Shown piece by piece: positions 16,505-23,091 of a DNA stretch of 64,000 nt. Within the stretch, counting starts at the first letter, position 1, and each line of letters opens with the position of its first letter. A program made the position numbers and the translations under genes. This stretch comes from Streptomyces flavotricini (GTDB lineage: Bacteria > Actinomycetota > Actinomycetes > Streptomycetales > Streptomycetaceae). The stretch lies in NCBI RefSeq assembly GCF_020639365.1, contig NZ_JAINUL010000001.1, forward strand, positions 4,305,309-4,369,308. Reading direction: 5' to 3'. The notes below the pieces were generated by a model that saw nothing but the letters and a program-made list of their open reading frames with translations, did no database searches and had not been told where the DNA came from.

Positions 16505-16981
16505 TCAGGGCGTCTCGCGGGCCTGCTGCCAGTGCTGCGCGACGGTGGCGTCGACCGTGTAGAAGAACTCCGTCTTGTAGTCCGGGCTCGGGCTGAGCTG
16601 CTCGATCCACGTCATCGGCCAGGGCCGGCGGTCGAAGTGCTTCTTCACGTGCCGGCTGAAAGCGGAGAGGGCGCCGCGCAGTTGGGTGCGGTCCATGTCC
16701 AGGAGTTCGACGAGGCGTGTGGTGCTGACGTAGTCGCCGGGGTGCTCGGCCAGGACGTCGAGCAACTTGCCGACGCTCTGCGTGGACGAGAGCCGGGTCT
16801 GCGACAGCCGCCGGAGGACCTCGACGGTCCACTGTTCGCTCAGCGTCTCGCCGGTCGGCCTTTCTTCCGCGTCCCCCCGGCCCGCCGCCTCGGCGGAGAG
16901 CTGAACGACGTAGGCCTGAACCTCCGGGACGAACTGCCGGGGCACCGGCACGTACACGTACTCGCTGTCCTGCAGCTGCAT
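16505..16981 (-). CDS. Uncharacterised protein with helix-turn-helix-like segment
   Basis: 158 residues from ATG 16981, preceded by GGGGTGGAG; a GTG at 16990 is possible but lacks a ribosome binding site. I do not recognise a named family. The middle part, LLDVLAEHPGDYVSTTRLVELLDMDRTQLRGALSAF split over residues about 78-112, has the spacing of a winged-helix DNA-binding domain. The N-terminal EYVYVPVPRQFVPEVQAYVVQL and the C-terminal WPMTWIEQLSPSPDYK are conserved-looking but unassigned. It is divergent from the short peptide gene at 17246. Inverted repeats at 17052-17110 lie 70-130 bp upstream of its start and could be its operator. Whether it belongs to the biosynthetic cluster is unclear. 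Confidence 0.55.
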   Translation of the reverse strand: MQLQDSEYVYVPVPRQFVPEVQAYVVQLSAEAAGRGDAEERPTGETLSEQWTVEVLRRLSQTRLSSTQSVGKLLDVLAEHPGDYVSTTRLVELLDMDRTQLRGALSAFSRHVKKHFDRRPWPMTWIEQLSPSPDYKTEFFYTVDATVAQHWQQARETP

Positions 16982-17051
16982 GGTCTCCACCCCTGAACGA
17001 AGCCGTTCCGACGATCACATCGTGACAGGCGAGCGAGGTTACGTCTACCCG

Positions 17052-17110
17052 AATCAAGACTCCATGTCTCCTGGAGTCTTGATTTGTTGGTTTCTAGCCT
17101 CTTGGCTAGA
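17052..17110. repeat. Two adjacent inverted repeats upstream of the cluster
   Basis: A perfect 12-bp inverted repeat, AATCAAGACTCC (17052-17063) and GGAGTCTTGATT (17073-17084), with a 9-nt loop. It is followed 8 nt later by TCTAGCC (17093-17099) and GGCTAGA (17104-17110). The stretch is AT-rich against its surroundings. It may be an operator for the divergent helix-turn-helix-like gene or a terminator pair; no U tract is evident. Confidence 0.6.
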
Positions 17111-17160
17111 CCAGGTGTCTCCGCTTCCCGCGTGAACCACCACCCGGGGCGCCGGGGCGC

Positions 17161-17193
17161 CACTGGGGGGCCACCGGGGGGACACCGGGGGTG
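17161..17193 (+). promoter_or_regulatory. Three 11-bp direct repeats, possible SARP binding site
   Basis: CACTGGGGGGC, CACCGGGGGGA and CACCGGGGGTG follow each other with an exact 11-bp period, one helical turn. SARP activators bind heptamer direct repeats with 11-bp spacing just upstream of the -10 region. A SARP gene lies in this cluster at 39755-41761. The repeats end about 53 nt before the ATG of the peptide gene. TAGGTG (17211-17216) or ATGCTG (17197-17202) could be the -10 box; neither is a good match. Confidence 0.4.
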
Positions 17194-17245
17194 GGGATGC
17201 TGTTCGGCAGTAGGTGACCGCTGACGCCGAGCGGAGGTGAATCAG

Positions 17246-17314
17246 ATGAAGGTTTACGTCAAGCCGGAGGCCAAGAAGGTCGACCAGGGCACCATCGTCG
17301 CCGCTGTCCGCTAG
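17246..17314 (+). CDS. Short peptide (22 aa) ending in Val-Arg, putative ribosomal scaffold/precursor for the hydrazide pathway
   Basis: ATG at 17246, TAG at 17312-17314. A strong Shine-Dalgarno, GGAGGTGA, ends 5 nt before the ATG. The peptide begins MKVYVKPEAKK and ends QGTIVAAVR. Its first half is lysine-rich, with Y-x-K-P as in many leader peptides of ribosomal natural products, and it stops at an arginine preceded by valine. Fosfazinomycin A contains a Val-Arg unit whose Arg carboxylate carries the hydrazide. The next gene encodes an asparagine-synthetase-like amide ligase, a hairpin follows the stop codon, and a PqqD-like protein is encoded in the cluster. I infer that the C-terminal Arg could be the substrate of FzmA. 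Published work, as I recall it, reports Val addition from Val-tRNA by FzmI, so Val in the product may not come from this peptide. A translational leader is the main alternative. Confidence 0.65.
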   Translation: MKVYVKPEAKKVDQGTIVAAVR

Positions 17315-17324
17315 CAGCGACCCC

Positions 17325-17359
17325 CATGCCACGCCTCCCGGTCGGGGGGGCGTGGCATG
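17325..17359 (+). terminator. Hairpin between the peptide gene and fzmA (attenuator-like)
   Basis: CATGCCACGCCTCCC pairs with GGGGGGCGTGGCATG (minor mismatch near the 5-nt loop). It begins 10 nt after the peptide stop and ends 39 nt before the fzmA start. A stem-loop directly after a small precursor gene is common in ribosomal-peptide clusters, where it keeps precursor mRNA above that of the enzymes. It may alternatively be a full terminator with a separate fzmA promoter. Confidence 0.65.
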
Positions 17360-17398
17360 TCCGCTCCAGTCACCAGCCACAGGGGAATCGGAAGGCTT

Positions 17399-19582
17399 AT
17401 GTGCGGAATTGCTGGATTCGCCCACACGGACGGAAGCGCTCTCGCCGGGTCCGCCGACGCGATTCTCCGGGACATGGCCCATGCGCTGCGGCCGCGCGGG
17501 CCGGATGACATGCAGTTCCACCACGCCGGGCCGGCCTGCATGTCGTTCACGCGGCTCGCGCTGATCGACCCCGAGGGCGGGCGGCAGCCGTTCATCAGCG
17601 AGGACGGGAACGTCATCCTCGCGGCGAACGGCGAGATCTACAACCACCGGGAGCTGCGGAAGGGCTTCGAGGGACGGGTCCCCTTCCGGAGCGAGTCCGA
17701 CTGCGAAGTGCTGCTCCACCTGTACATGGAGAAGGGGCTCTCCTTCCTCGATGACGTGCGGGGGATGTTCGGGATCGCCGTCATCGATCTGCGGGAGCAA
17801 CGGCTGCTGCTCGCCCGCGACCGGCTCGGCATCAAGCCGCTGTTCATCCACCGCAACCGCGACACCGTGCTCTTCGGCTCCGAGGTCAAAGCGCTCTTCG
17901 CGCACCCCGACTGCCCGCGTGAGCTGGACTGGGCGCGTGCCCTCGCCGACCAGGGGCTCAGCTCCGCGCCCGTGATGAGCCACGACGAGGCCATGACCTG
18001 GTTCGTCGGCGTCGATCAGGTCCCCGCCGGGGCCATCGTCGACATCAGCCTGCGCGGCGGGGACACCCGCGTCCACCGGTACTGGGAGCTGCCCGCACCG
18101 GCCGAGGCCGGCGGGCTGCCCGAGAGCTTCTTCGTGCGGAGCATGGGCGATCTGCTCGCCTCCTCCGTACGGGAGTGCCTGATCGCCGATGCCGAGATCG
18201 GGGTCTTCCTCAGCGGGGGCCTGGACTCCGCCGCCATCACCTCCCTCGCCGCCCACACCGGACTGCACACCTTCTCCGCGCTGACCGGCGCCACCGTCGT
18301 CAACAAGGACGCGCAGTACGCCCGCGAGACCGCCGACCTGCTGGGACTGCCCAACCACCAGGTCGCCTTCGGGGCCGACCGGATCCCCTCCCCCGACGAG
18401 TGGCGGCGGCTGCTCTGGCTGATGGAGACGCCGCTGTGCGGCCCCGAGCAGTTCTACAAGAGCGAGATGTACCGCTTCGCCCGCGCCGAGCGCCCCGAGC
18501 TCAAGGCGATCCTGCTCGGCTCCGGCGCCGACGAGTTCAGCGGCGGCTACAGCGTGGCCCTCTCCGGCGGCGGCGACTGGGAGGACTTCGAGGGCAACCT
18601 GCGCACCATGGCCCGCCGCAAGGCCCTCGGCTCGCAGTCCGCCCTCTCCGTCTGGTGGGAGGGCACCGACCTGCCGCTGCTCAGCGACGACGCCGTCGGC
18701 GCGTACGCCCCCGGCGCGGTGGACGACCCGTACGGCTCCTACCTGGCCTGGAAGTTCCGGGACATGCAGCAGTACAACTTCTGGGTCGAGGACCGCACCG
18801 CCTCCGGCAACGGCGTCGAAGCCCGCGTCCCCTTCCTCGACCACCGCATCATCGAGCTGCTCGCGACCGTGCCGCGCGCCTACCGCAAGCGGCTGTTCTG
18901 GGACAAGCGGGTGATCCGCGAGGCGGTGCGGGACATCCTGCCCGCCGAGGTGATCAGTCGGCCCAAGCTGGCCTTCTACGAGGGCGAGGGCGTGCGCCAC
19001 ACGCACCGCACCTTCACCCGCATGCTCGCGCAAGGCGGCGACGAGCTCGTCGAGCAGGCCCTGTCCTCCCCGCGAGCCGCCCAGTACCTCGACGGCGCGA
19101 ACATGCACCGCGCCCTGCGCCGGCTGGAGCGGGACCAGGGCTCCGGCCACGTCGAGCTGCTCCTGCGCGTGGTCAACCTGGGCATCCTCGACCTGATGGC
19201 CGTAGACGTCCCCGGCAGCCGCGCACCGAACGGCCCGGCCCCGTACGAACTGCGCGTCACGGACTTCGAGGGCCCCGAGGTCCAGGAGCTCTTCCCACGG
19301 CAACGGATCGAGGAGGACTCGGTGTTCCGCCTCGCCGAGGGCGTCCTCGTGCTCGACGACGTACAGGGCGCGAACACCTCGTACGTCGTGGTCGACGGCG
19401 GCATCCGCTTCGTCATCGACCACCTCACCCACGCGGACTGGCTGCGGCTGCTGCGTGGATTCGACGGGCGCCGGCCGCTGTCGGAGGCGCTCGCCGCCAC
19501 CGACAGCGCACTCGACGCGATGCGGCCGCTGCTGGACGGATCGCTCGAAGCCGGCCTCCTGGAGCCCGTCGAAGCCCCCTGA
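17399..19582 (+). CDS. fzmA: Asparagine-synthetase-like amidotransferase FzmA (amide/hydrazide ligase)
   Basis: 727 residues; the ATG at 17399 exposes Cys2 as the glutaminase nucleophile (MCGIAGF). The N-terminal glutaminase domain keeps RGPDD, NGEIYNH and ESDCEVLL. The synthetase domain has the pyrophosphate loop FLSGGLDS (about residue 275), GSGADEFSGGY and VEARVPFLDH. The protein extends about 110 residues beyond the usual synthetase core; this tail (from RLAEGVLVLDD to EAGLLEP) contains RGFDGRRPLSEALA, resembling a PqqD-like winged helix. From the cluster I infer that it activates a carboxylate as acyl-AMP and transfers hydrazine released from glutamyl-hydrazine by the glutaminase domain. 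The substrate may be the C-terminal Arg of the 22-residue peptide. The symbol is assigned from gene order. It is followed by fzmB after 26 nt. Confidence 0.8.
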   Translation: MCGIAGFAHTDGSALAGSADAILRDMAHALRPRGPDDMQFHHAGPACMSFTRLALIDPEGGRQPFISEDGNVILAANGEIYNHRELRKGFEGRVPFRSESDCEVLLHLYMEKGLSFLDDVRGMFGIAVIDLREQRLLLARDRLGIKPLFIHRNRDTVLFGSEVKALFAHPDCPRELDWARALADQGLSSAPVMSHDEAMTWFVGVDQVPAGAIVDISLRGGDTRVHRYWELPAPAEAGGLPESFFVRSMGDLLASSVRECLIADAEIGVFLSGGLDSAAITSLAAHTGLHTFSALTGATVVNKDAQYARETADLLGLPNHQVAFGADRIPSPDEWRRLLWLMETPLCGPEQFYKSEMYRFARAERPELKAILLGSGADEFSGGYSVALSGGGDWEDFEGNLRTMARRKALGSQSALSVWWEGTDLPLLSDDAVGAYAPGAVDDPYGSYLAWKFRDMQQYNFWVEDRTASGNGVEARVPFLDHRIIELLATVPRAYRKRLFWDKRVIREAVRDILPAEVISRPKLAFYEGEGVRHTHRTFTRMLAQGGDELVEQALSSPRAAQYLDGANMHRALRRLERDQGSGHVELLLRVVNLGILDLMAVDVPGSRAPNGPAPYELRVTDFEGPEVQELFPRQRIEEDSVFRLAEGVLVLDDVQGANTSYVVVDGGIRFVIDHLTHADWLRLLRGFDGRRPLSEALAATDSALDAMRPLLDGSLEAGLLEPVEAP

Positions 19583-19608
19583 AAAGTGATCACGAGTGAG
19601 GTCATCCG

Positions 19609-20310
19609 ATGACAGCCCATCTCTACTGGGACGAGGTCTGGCGCACCGACAGCGGGCGCACAGGCGACTGGTCGCGGCCGCACCCGTGGGTCGTGGACGA
19701 GGCCGCGCGACTGCGCAAGCTCGGCGCGCAGGACGTACTGGACCTCGGCTGCGGCGTGGGCCGGCACGCCCTCTGGTTCGCGGAGGCCGGCTTCGCCAGC
19801 TCCGGCACCGACGCCAGCGAGGCCGCGATACGCGCGGCCCGCGAGGAGAGCGAGAAGCGCGGGGTCCGGGTCGCCCTCGACATCGGCGACTTCGGCCGGC
19901 TCCCGTACGCGGACGACAGCTTCGACTACGTCCTCGCCTTCAACGTGGTCTACCACAACGACGAGGCCGGGCTCGGCCGCGTGCTCGAGGAGGTCCGGCG
20001 CGTCCTGCGCCCCGGCGGCATCTACCAGTCCACGATGCTCTCCAAGCGCAACGGCGAGTACGGGCACGGCATCGAGGTGAGCCCCAACACCTTCCGCCGG
20101 CCGGAGGCCACCGACGACAAGGTGCACCCGCACCTGTACGTCGACGCCGCCGACCTGCTGCGCCTGCACCCCGGGTTCCGCCTGCTCGGCGCGACCGACG
20201 CCGAGCACGCCCGGCCCGGCTCCTTCCACTGGCACTGCGTGTTCGAGTCGGCGGGGGAGGACGTGGCGGGTACGCACCACGGCCGTTTCGCGCAGAGGGC
20301 CGGGGCATAG
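19609..20310 (+). CDS. fzmB: SAM-dependent phosphonate O-methyltransferase FzmB
   Basis: 233 residues. A class I methyltransferase: the SAM-binding motif is VLDLGCGVGRHALWFAEAGF (about residues 44-63), the acidic end of strand 2 is GTDASE, and motif DIGDFGRLPYADDSFDYVL follows. Family knowledge: fosfazinomycin FzmB, related to DhpI of dehydrophos biosynthesis, methylates the phosphonate oxygen of a C2 phosphonate. The gene lies directly before the PEP mutase gene with a TAGTG overlap, consistent with an early role on the phosphonate. Sequence alone does not prove the substrate. Confidence 0.8.
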   Translation: MTAHLYWDEVWRTDSGRTGDWSRPHPWVVDEAARLRKLGAQDVLDLGCGVGRHALWFAEAGFASSGTDASEAAIRAAREESEKRGVRVALDIGDFGRLPYADDSFDYVLAFNVVYHNDEAGLGRVLEEVRRVLRPGGIYQSTMLSKRNGEYGHGIEVSPNTFRRPEATDDKVHPHLYVDAADLLRLHPGFRLLGATDAEHARPGSFHWHCVFESAGEDVAGTHHGRFAQRAGA

Positions 20311-21164
20311 TGTCGAAGGCGACGCGACTGCGCGAACTGCTGGAACGCAGGGCACTGGCCCGGATCGTCGGATCCCGGGACGCGCTGACCGCCCTGCTCG
20401 TCGAGGAGGCCGGGTTCGACGGCCTGTGGGCTTCGAGCTTCGAGATCTCCGCCTCCCGGGCCCTGCCCGACCTCGGCCTGCTGACCATGTCCGAGCTGCT
20501 CGACGCCTGCTCGCACGTGAACCAGGCGACCGGGCTGCCGCTGCTCGCGGACTGCGACACCGGCTTCGGCGGCAACATCAACGTCGTCCGCACGGTCCGC
20601 CAGTTCGAGGCGGCCGACATCGGCGGCATCTGCCTGGAGGACAAGGTGTTCCCCAAGCGGAACAGTTTCCTCGGCGGCGGCCAGAACCTGGAGGACGCGG
20701 GCGAGTTCGCCGGCCGGATCCAAGCCGCCGTACGGGCCCGGACCACCGCCGACTTCACCGTCGTCGCCCGCGTGGAGGCGCTGATCGCGGGGGCCGGGCT
20801 CGCCGAGGCGCTGCGCCGCGCGCACCTGTACGCGGACGCCGGGGCCGACGCGATCCTGATGCACTCCAAGAAGTCCACGCCGATCGAGATCCTGGAGTTC
20901 CTCCAGGCCTGGCAGGCGCGCACGCCCGTGGTCGTCGTACCGACCACCTACCCGCACTGGGACCTCGCCGAGGCCGAGGCGGCGGGCGTCTCGATGGTGA
21001 TCTACGCGAACCACGCGCTGCGCGCCTCGGTCTCCGCGATGCGCGACGTCCTCGGCGAGATCCGGCTCCAGGGCGGCACCGGCGGGGTCGAGGACACCAT
21101 CGCCCCGATGAAGGAGCTGTTCGGCCTCACGCAGGTGAACCGGTGGGAGGAGTGGAGCGCATGA
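20310..21164 (+). CDS. fzmC: Phosphoenolpyruvate phosphomutase (PepM)
   Basis: 284 residues, GTG start at 20310 overlapping the previous stop (TAGTG). The isocitrate-lyase-superfamily barrel carries the PepM signature EDKVFPKRNSF, i.e. EDK-x5-NS. It separates true phosphomutases from lyases of the same superfamily. DCDTGFGGNINVV holds the metal-binding Asp residues and ASSFEIS the phosphonopyruvate pocket. The enzyme forms the C-P bond by rearranging phosphoenolpyruvate to phosphonopyruvate, the committed step of nearly all phosphonate natural products. The reaction is unfavourable and is pulled by the decarboxylase gene that overlaps by 4 nt downstream. This gene is the strongest proof that the island is a phosphonate cluster. 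Confidence 0.95.
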   Translation: MSKATRLRELLERRALARIVGSRDALTALLVEEAGFDGLWASSFEISASRALPDLGLLTMSELLDACSHVNQATGLPLLADCDTGFGGNINVVRTVRQFEAADIGGICLEDKVFPKRNSFLGGGQNLEDAGEFAGRIQAAVRARTTADFTVVARVEALIAGAGLAEALRRAHLYADAGADAILMHSKKSTPIEILEFLQAWQARTPVVVVPTTYPHWDLAEAEAAGVSMVIYANHALRASVSAMRDVLGEIRLQGGTGGVEDTIAPMKELFGLTQVNRWEEWSA

Positions 21165-22273
21165 TCAGCGCCGAGTTCTTCTGCGCGGAGCTGGACCGCC
21201 GCGGGTACGGGTTCTTCAGCGGGGTGCCGTGCTCCTTCCTCAAGGGCCCGTTCGCGGTGCTGGAGCGGCGGGAGGGCTACGTACCGGCGCCCAACGAGGG
21301 CATCGCGCTCTCCATGGCCGCCGGCGCCGAGCTGGGCGGGACCCGGGCCGTGGTGCTGGCCCAGAACTCGGGGCTCGGCAACCTCCTCGACCCGCTGACC
21401 TCGCTCACCATGGCGTACGAGATCCCGCTGCTGCTCTTCGTCAGCCTGCGCGGCTGGCCCCGCGCCGAGGACGACGAACCGCACCACGCGGCCATGGGCG
21501 CCGGGACCATCGGCGTGCTGGAGGCCCTCGGGGTCGCCCACGGCATCCTCGGTCCCGCCGAGGAGAGCCTCGGCGGGCTCCTCGACCGGGCGGAGGCGGC
21601 CCGGCGCGAGAACCGCTCCTTCGTCGTCCTCGTCCCCGCGAAGACCGTCGACGCCCACCCGGCGGCGGCGCCCGCCCCGGACGCGCGGATGGACCGCCGC
21701 GACGCGGTGTCCCTCATCGCCGGGCACCTGGGCGACGCGCTGGTCTACAGCACCACCGGCATGATCAGCCGGGAGCTGTTCGGCGTCGTCGACGACCCGC
21801 GCAACTTCTACATGCAGGGCTCGATGGGGCACGCGATCGGCCTCGGCCTCGGCACCGCGCTGAACCGTCCCGACCGGGACGTCGTGGTCATCGACGGCGA
21901 CGGCGCGGCGGTCATGCACCTCGGCGGGCTGGCGCTCGTCGGCGAGCGGCGGCCGCCGAACCTGACCCACTTCGTGCTCGACAACGGCGCCTACGACTCC
22001 ACCGGCGGCCAGCGCACCCGCACCACGGCGGTGCGCTGGGACGAGTTGGCGCTCGCGGCCGGCTACCGCACGGCCGCGGTCTGCCGTACGCCCGAAGAAG
22101 TCACCGCCCATCTGGGGGAGATCAAGGGGCGGCCCGGCCCGCATCTGGTGGCGCTGCACATCGGCAGGGGTGGGCCCACGCCCCCGCGGGTAACTTCGGC
22201 GCACACCAACGCCGAGGTCAGGGCCCGTTTCCAGGCCGCGGCGAATCGAGCCCGGAAGGAAGACCTGCCGTGA
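21161..22273 (+). CDS. fzmD: Phosphonopyruvate decarboxylase
   Basis: 370 residues, ATG overlapping the fzmC stop (ATGA). A thiamine-diphosphate enzyme in which the pyrimidine-binding part (GVPCSFLKGP, then PAPNEGIALSMAAGAELGG with the activating Glu) is fused to the diphosphate-binding part (VIDGDGAAVMHLGGLALVG, GDG to N motif ending VLDNGAYDSTGG). This single-chain layout and SMGHAIGLGLG match Ppd enzymes, which convert phosphonopyruvate to phosphonoacetaldehyde plus CO2. Phosphonoacetaldehyde is the reported entry compound for the FzmB/FzmG branch. Its stop overlaps the next gene (GTGA). Confidence 0.93.
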   Translation: MISAEFFCAELDRRGYGFFSGVPCSFLKGPFAVLERREGYVPAPNEGIALSMAAGAELGGTRAVVLAQNSGLGNLLDPLTSLTMAYEIPLLLFVSLRGWPRAEDDEPHHAAMGAGTIGVLEALGVAHGILGPAEESLGGLLDRAEAARRENRSFVVLVPAKTVDAHPAAAPAPDARMDRRDAVSLIAGHLGDALVYSTTGMISRELFGVVDDPRNFYMQGSMGHAIGLGLGTALNRPDRDVVVIDGDGAAVMHLGGLALVGERRPPNLTHFVLDNGAYDSTGGQRTRTTAVRWDELALAAGYRTAAVCRTPEEVTAHLGEIKGRPGPHLVALHIGRGGPTPPRVTSAHTNAEVRARFQAAANRARKEDLP

Positions 22274-23034
22274 CGACCACCGTCATCGCCCATGTCAGCG
22301 ATCTGCACCTGGACCTCTCGGAGCGCGCCACGCAGCGCGCGCTGACGGTCGTGAACCACCTGCGCGACATGCCCGGACCCATCGACGCCGTCCTGGTCAC
22401 CGGTGACATCGCCGACCACGCGACGGCGGACGAGTACGCGCAGGCCCGCAAGTTGTTCGACCTGCCGTACCCGGTGCTGGTGCTGCCCGGCAACCACGAC
22501 CGGCGGGGCCCGTTCCGCGCGGGCCTGCTCGACGCCGCGCCCGAGGACGGGGAGCTGAACCAGGTCGTCCGGACGCCCGGAGCCGTCTTCCTGCTGTGCG
22601 ATTCGACGATCCCGGGCAGCGACGAGGGCCTGCTCGGCGACCCGACCCTGCGGTGGCTGGACGAGACGCTGACCGCCGCGGGCGGGGAGCTGCCCGTCTT
22701 CGTCTGCTTCCACCACCCGCCGGTCGATCTGCACACCCCGTACGTGGACCGGGTCCGGCAGTTCGGCGAGGAGCGCCTCGCCGCGGTGCTGGAACGGCAT
22801 CCGCAGGTCGTGGCCCTGCTGTGCGGTCACGCGCACGTCGCCGCGGCCACGACGTTCGCGGGGCGTCCGCTGCTCGTGGCGCCCGGGGTCGCCTCGACCG
22901 TCCCGCTGCCCTTCGAGGGGCGGCCCGCCGTGGACTACGAGCTGGCCCCGGCGCTGGCCTTCCACGTACTCGACGACCGGCGGCGGCTGGTCACGCACTA
23001 CCGGGCCCTCGGGCAGCCGCATCCCGAGCGCTGA
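22270..23034 (+). CDS. fzmE: Metallophosphoesterase (CpdA-like)
   Basis: 254 residues from GTG 22270, overlapping the fzmD stop. All calcineurin-like motifs are present: HVSDLHLDL, VTGDIADHA, LPGNHDRRG, CFHHPPVD and LCGHAHVAA. The pattern is close to the CpdA/3',5'-cAMP phosphodiesterase group, but the position inside the phosphonate operon suggests it acts on a phosphorylated or nucleotidylated pathway intermediate. No specific role is known to me. The letter E is assigned from order only. Confidence 0.75.
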   Translation: MTTTVIAHVSDLHLDLSERATQRALTVVNHLRDMPGPIDAVLVTGDIADHATADEYAQARKLFDLPYPVLVLPGNHDRRGPFRAGLLDAAPEDGELNQVVRTPGAVFLLCDSTIPGSDEGLLGDPTLRWLDETLTAAGGELPVFVCFHHPPVDLHTPYVDRVRQFGEERLAAVLERHPQVVALLCGHAHVAAATTFAGRPLLVAPGVASTVPLPFEGRPAVDYELAPALAFHVLDDRRRLVTHYRALGQPHPER

Positions 23035-23091
23035 AGCCACCGAGAGCCACCGCGAGCCACCGATTGCCACGAGAGGTGCTGGGAGAAGGCC

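Noticed and set aside
17246..17314. Lasso peptide precursor
   Set aside because: The Y-x-K-P leader and asparagine-synthetase neighbour resemble a lasso cluster, but the peptide is too short for a core and no leader peptidase of the lasso B type is present. The scaffold model fits better.
22270..23034. Peptidase able to release the Arg hydrazide from the peptide scaffold
   Set aside because: I looked for a protease in the cluster. This gene is a metallophosphoesterase, and no cluster gene has protease motifs; the S9 peptidase at 46090 lies outside. The release step, if it exists, is unassigned.
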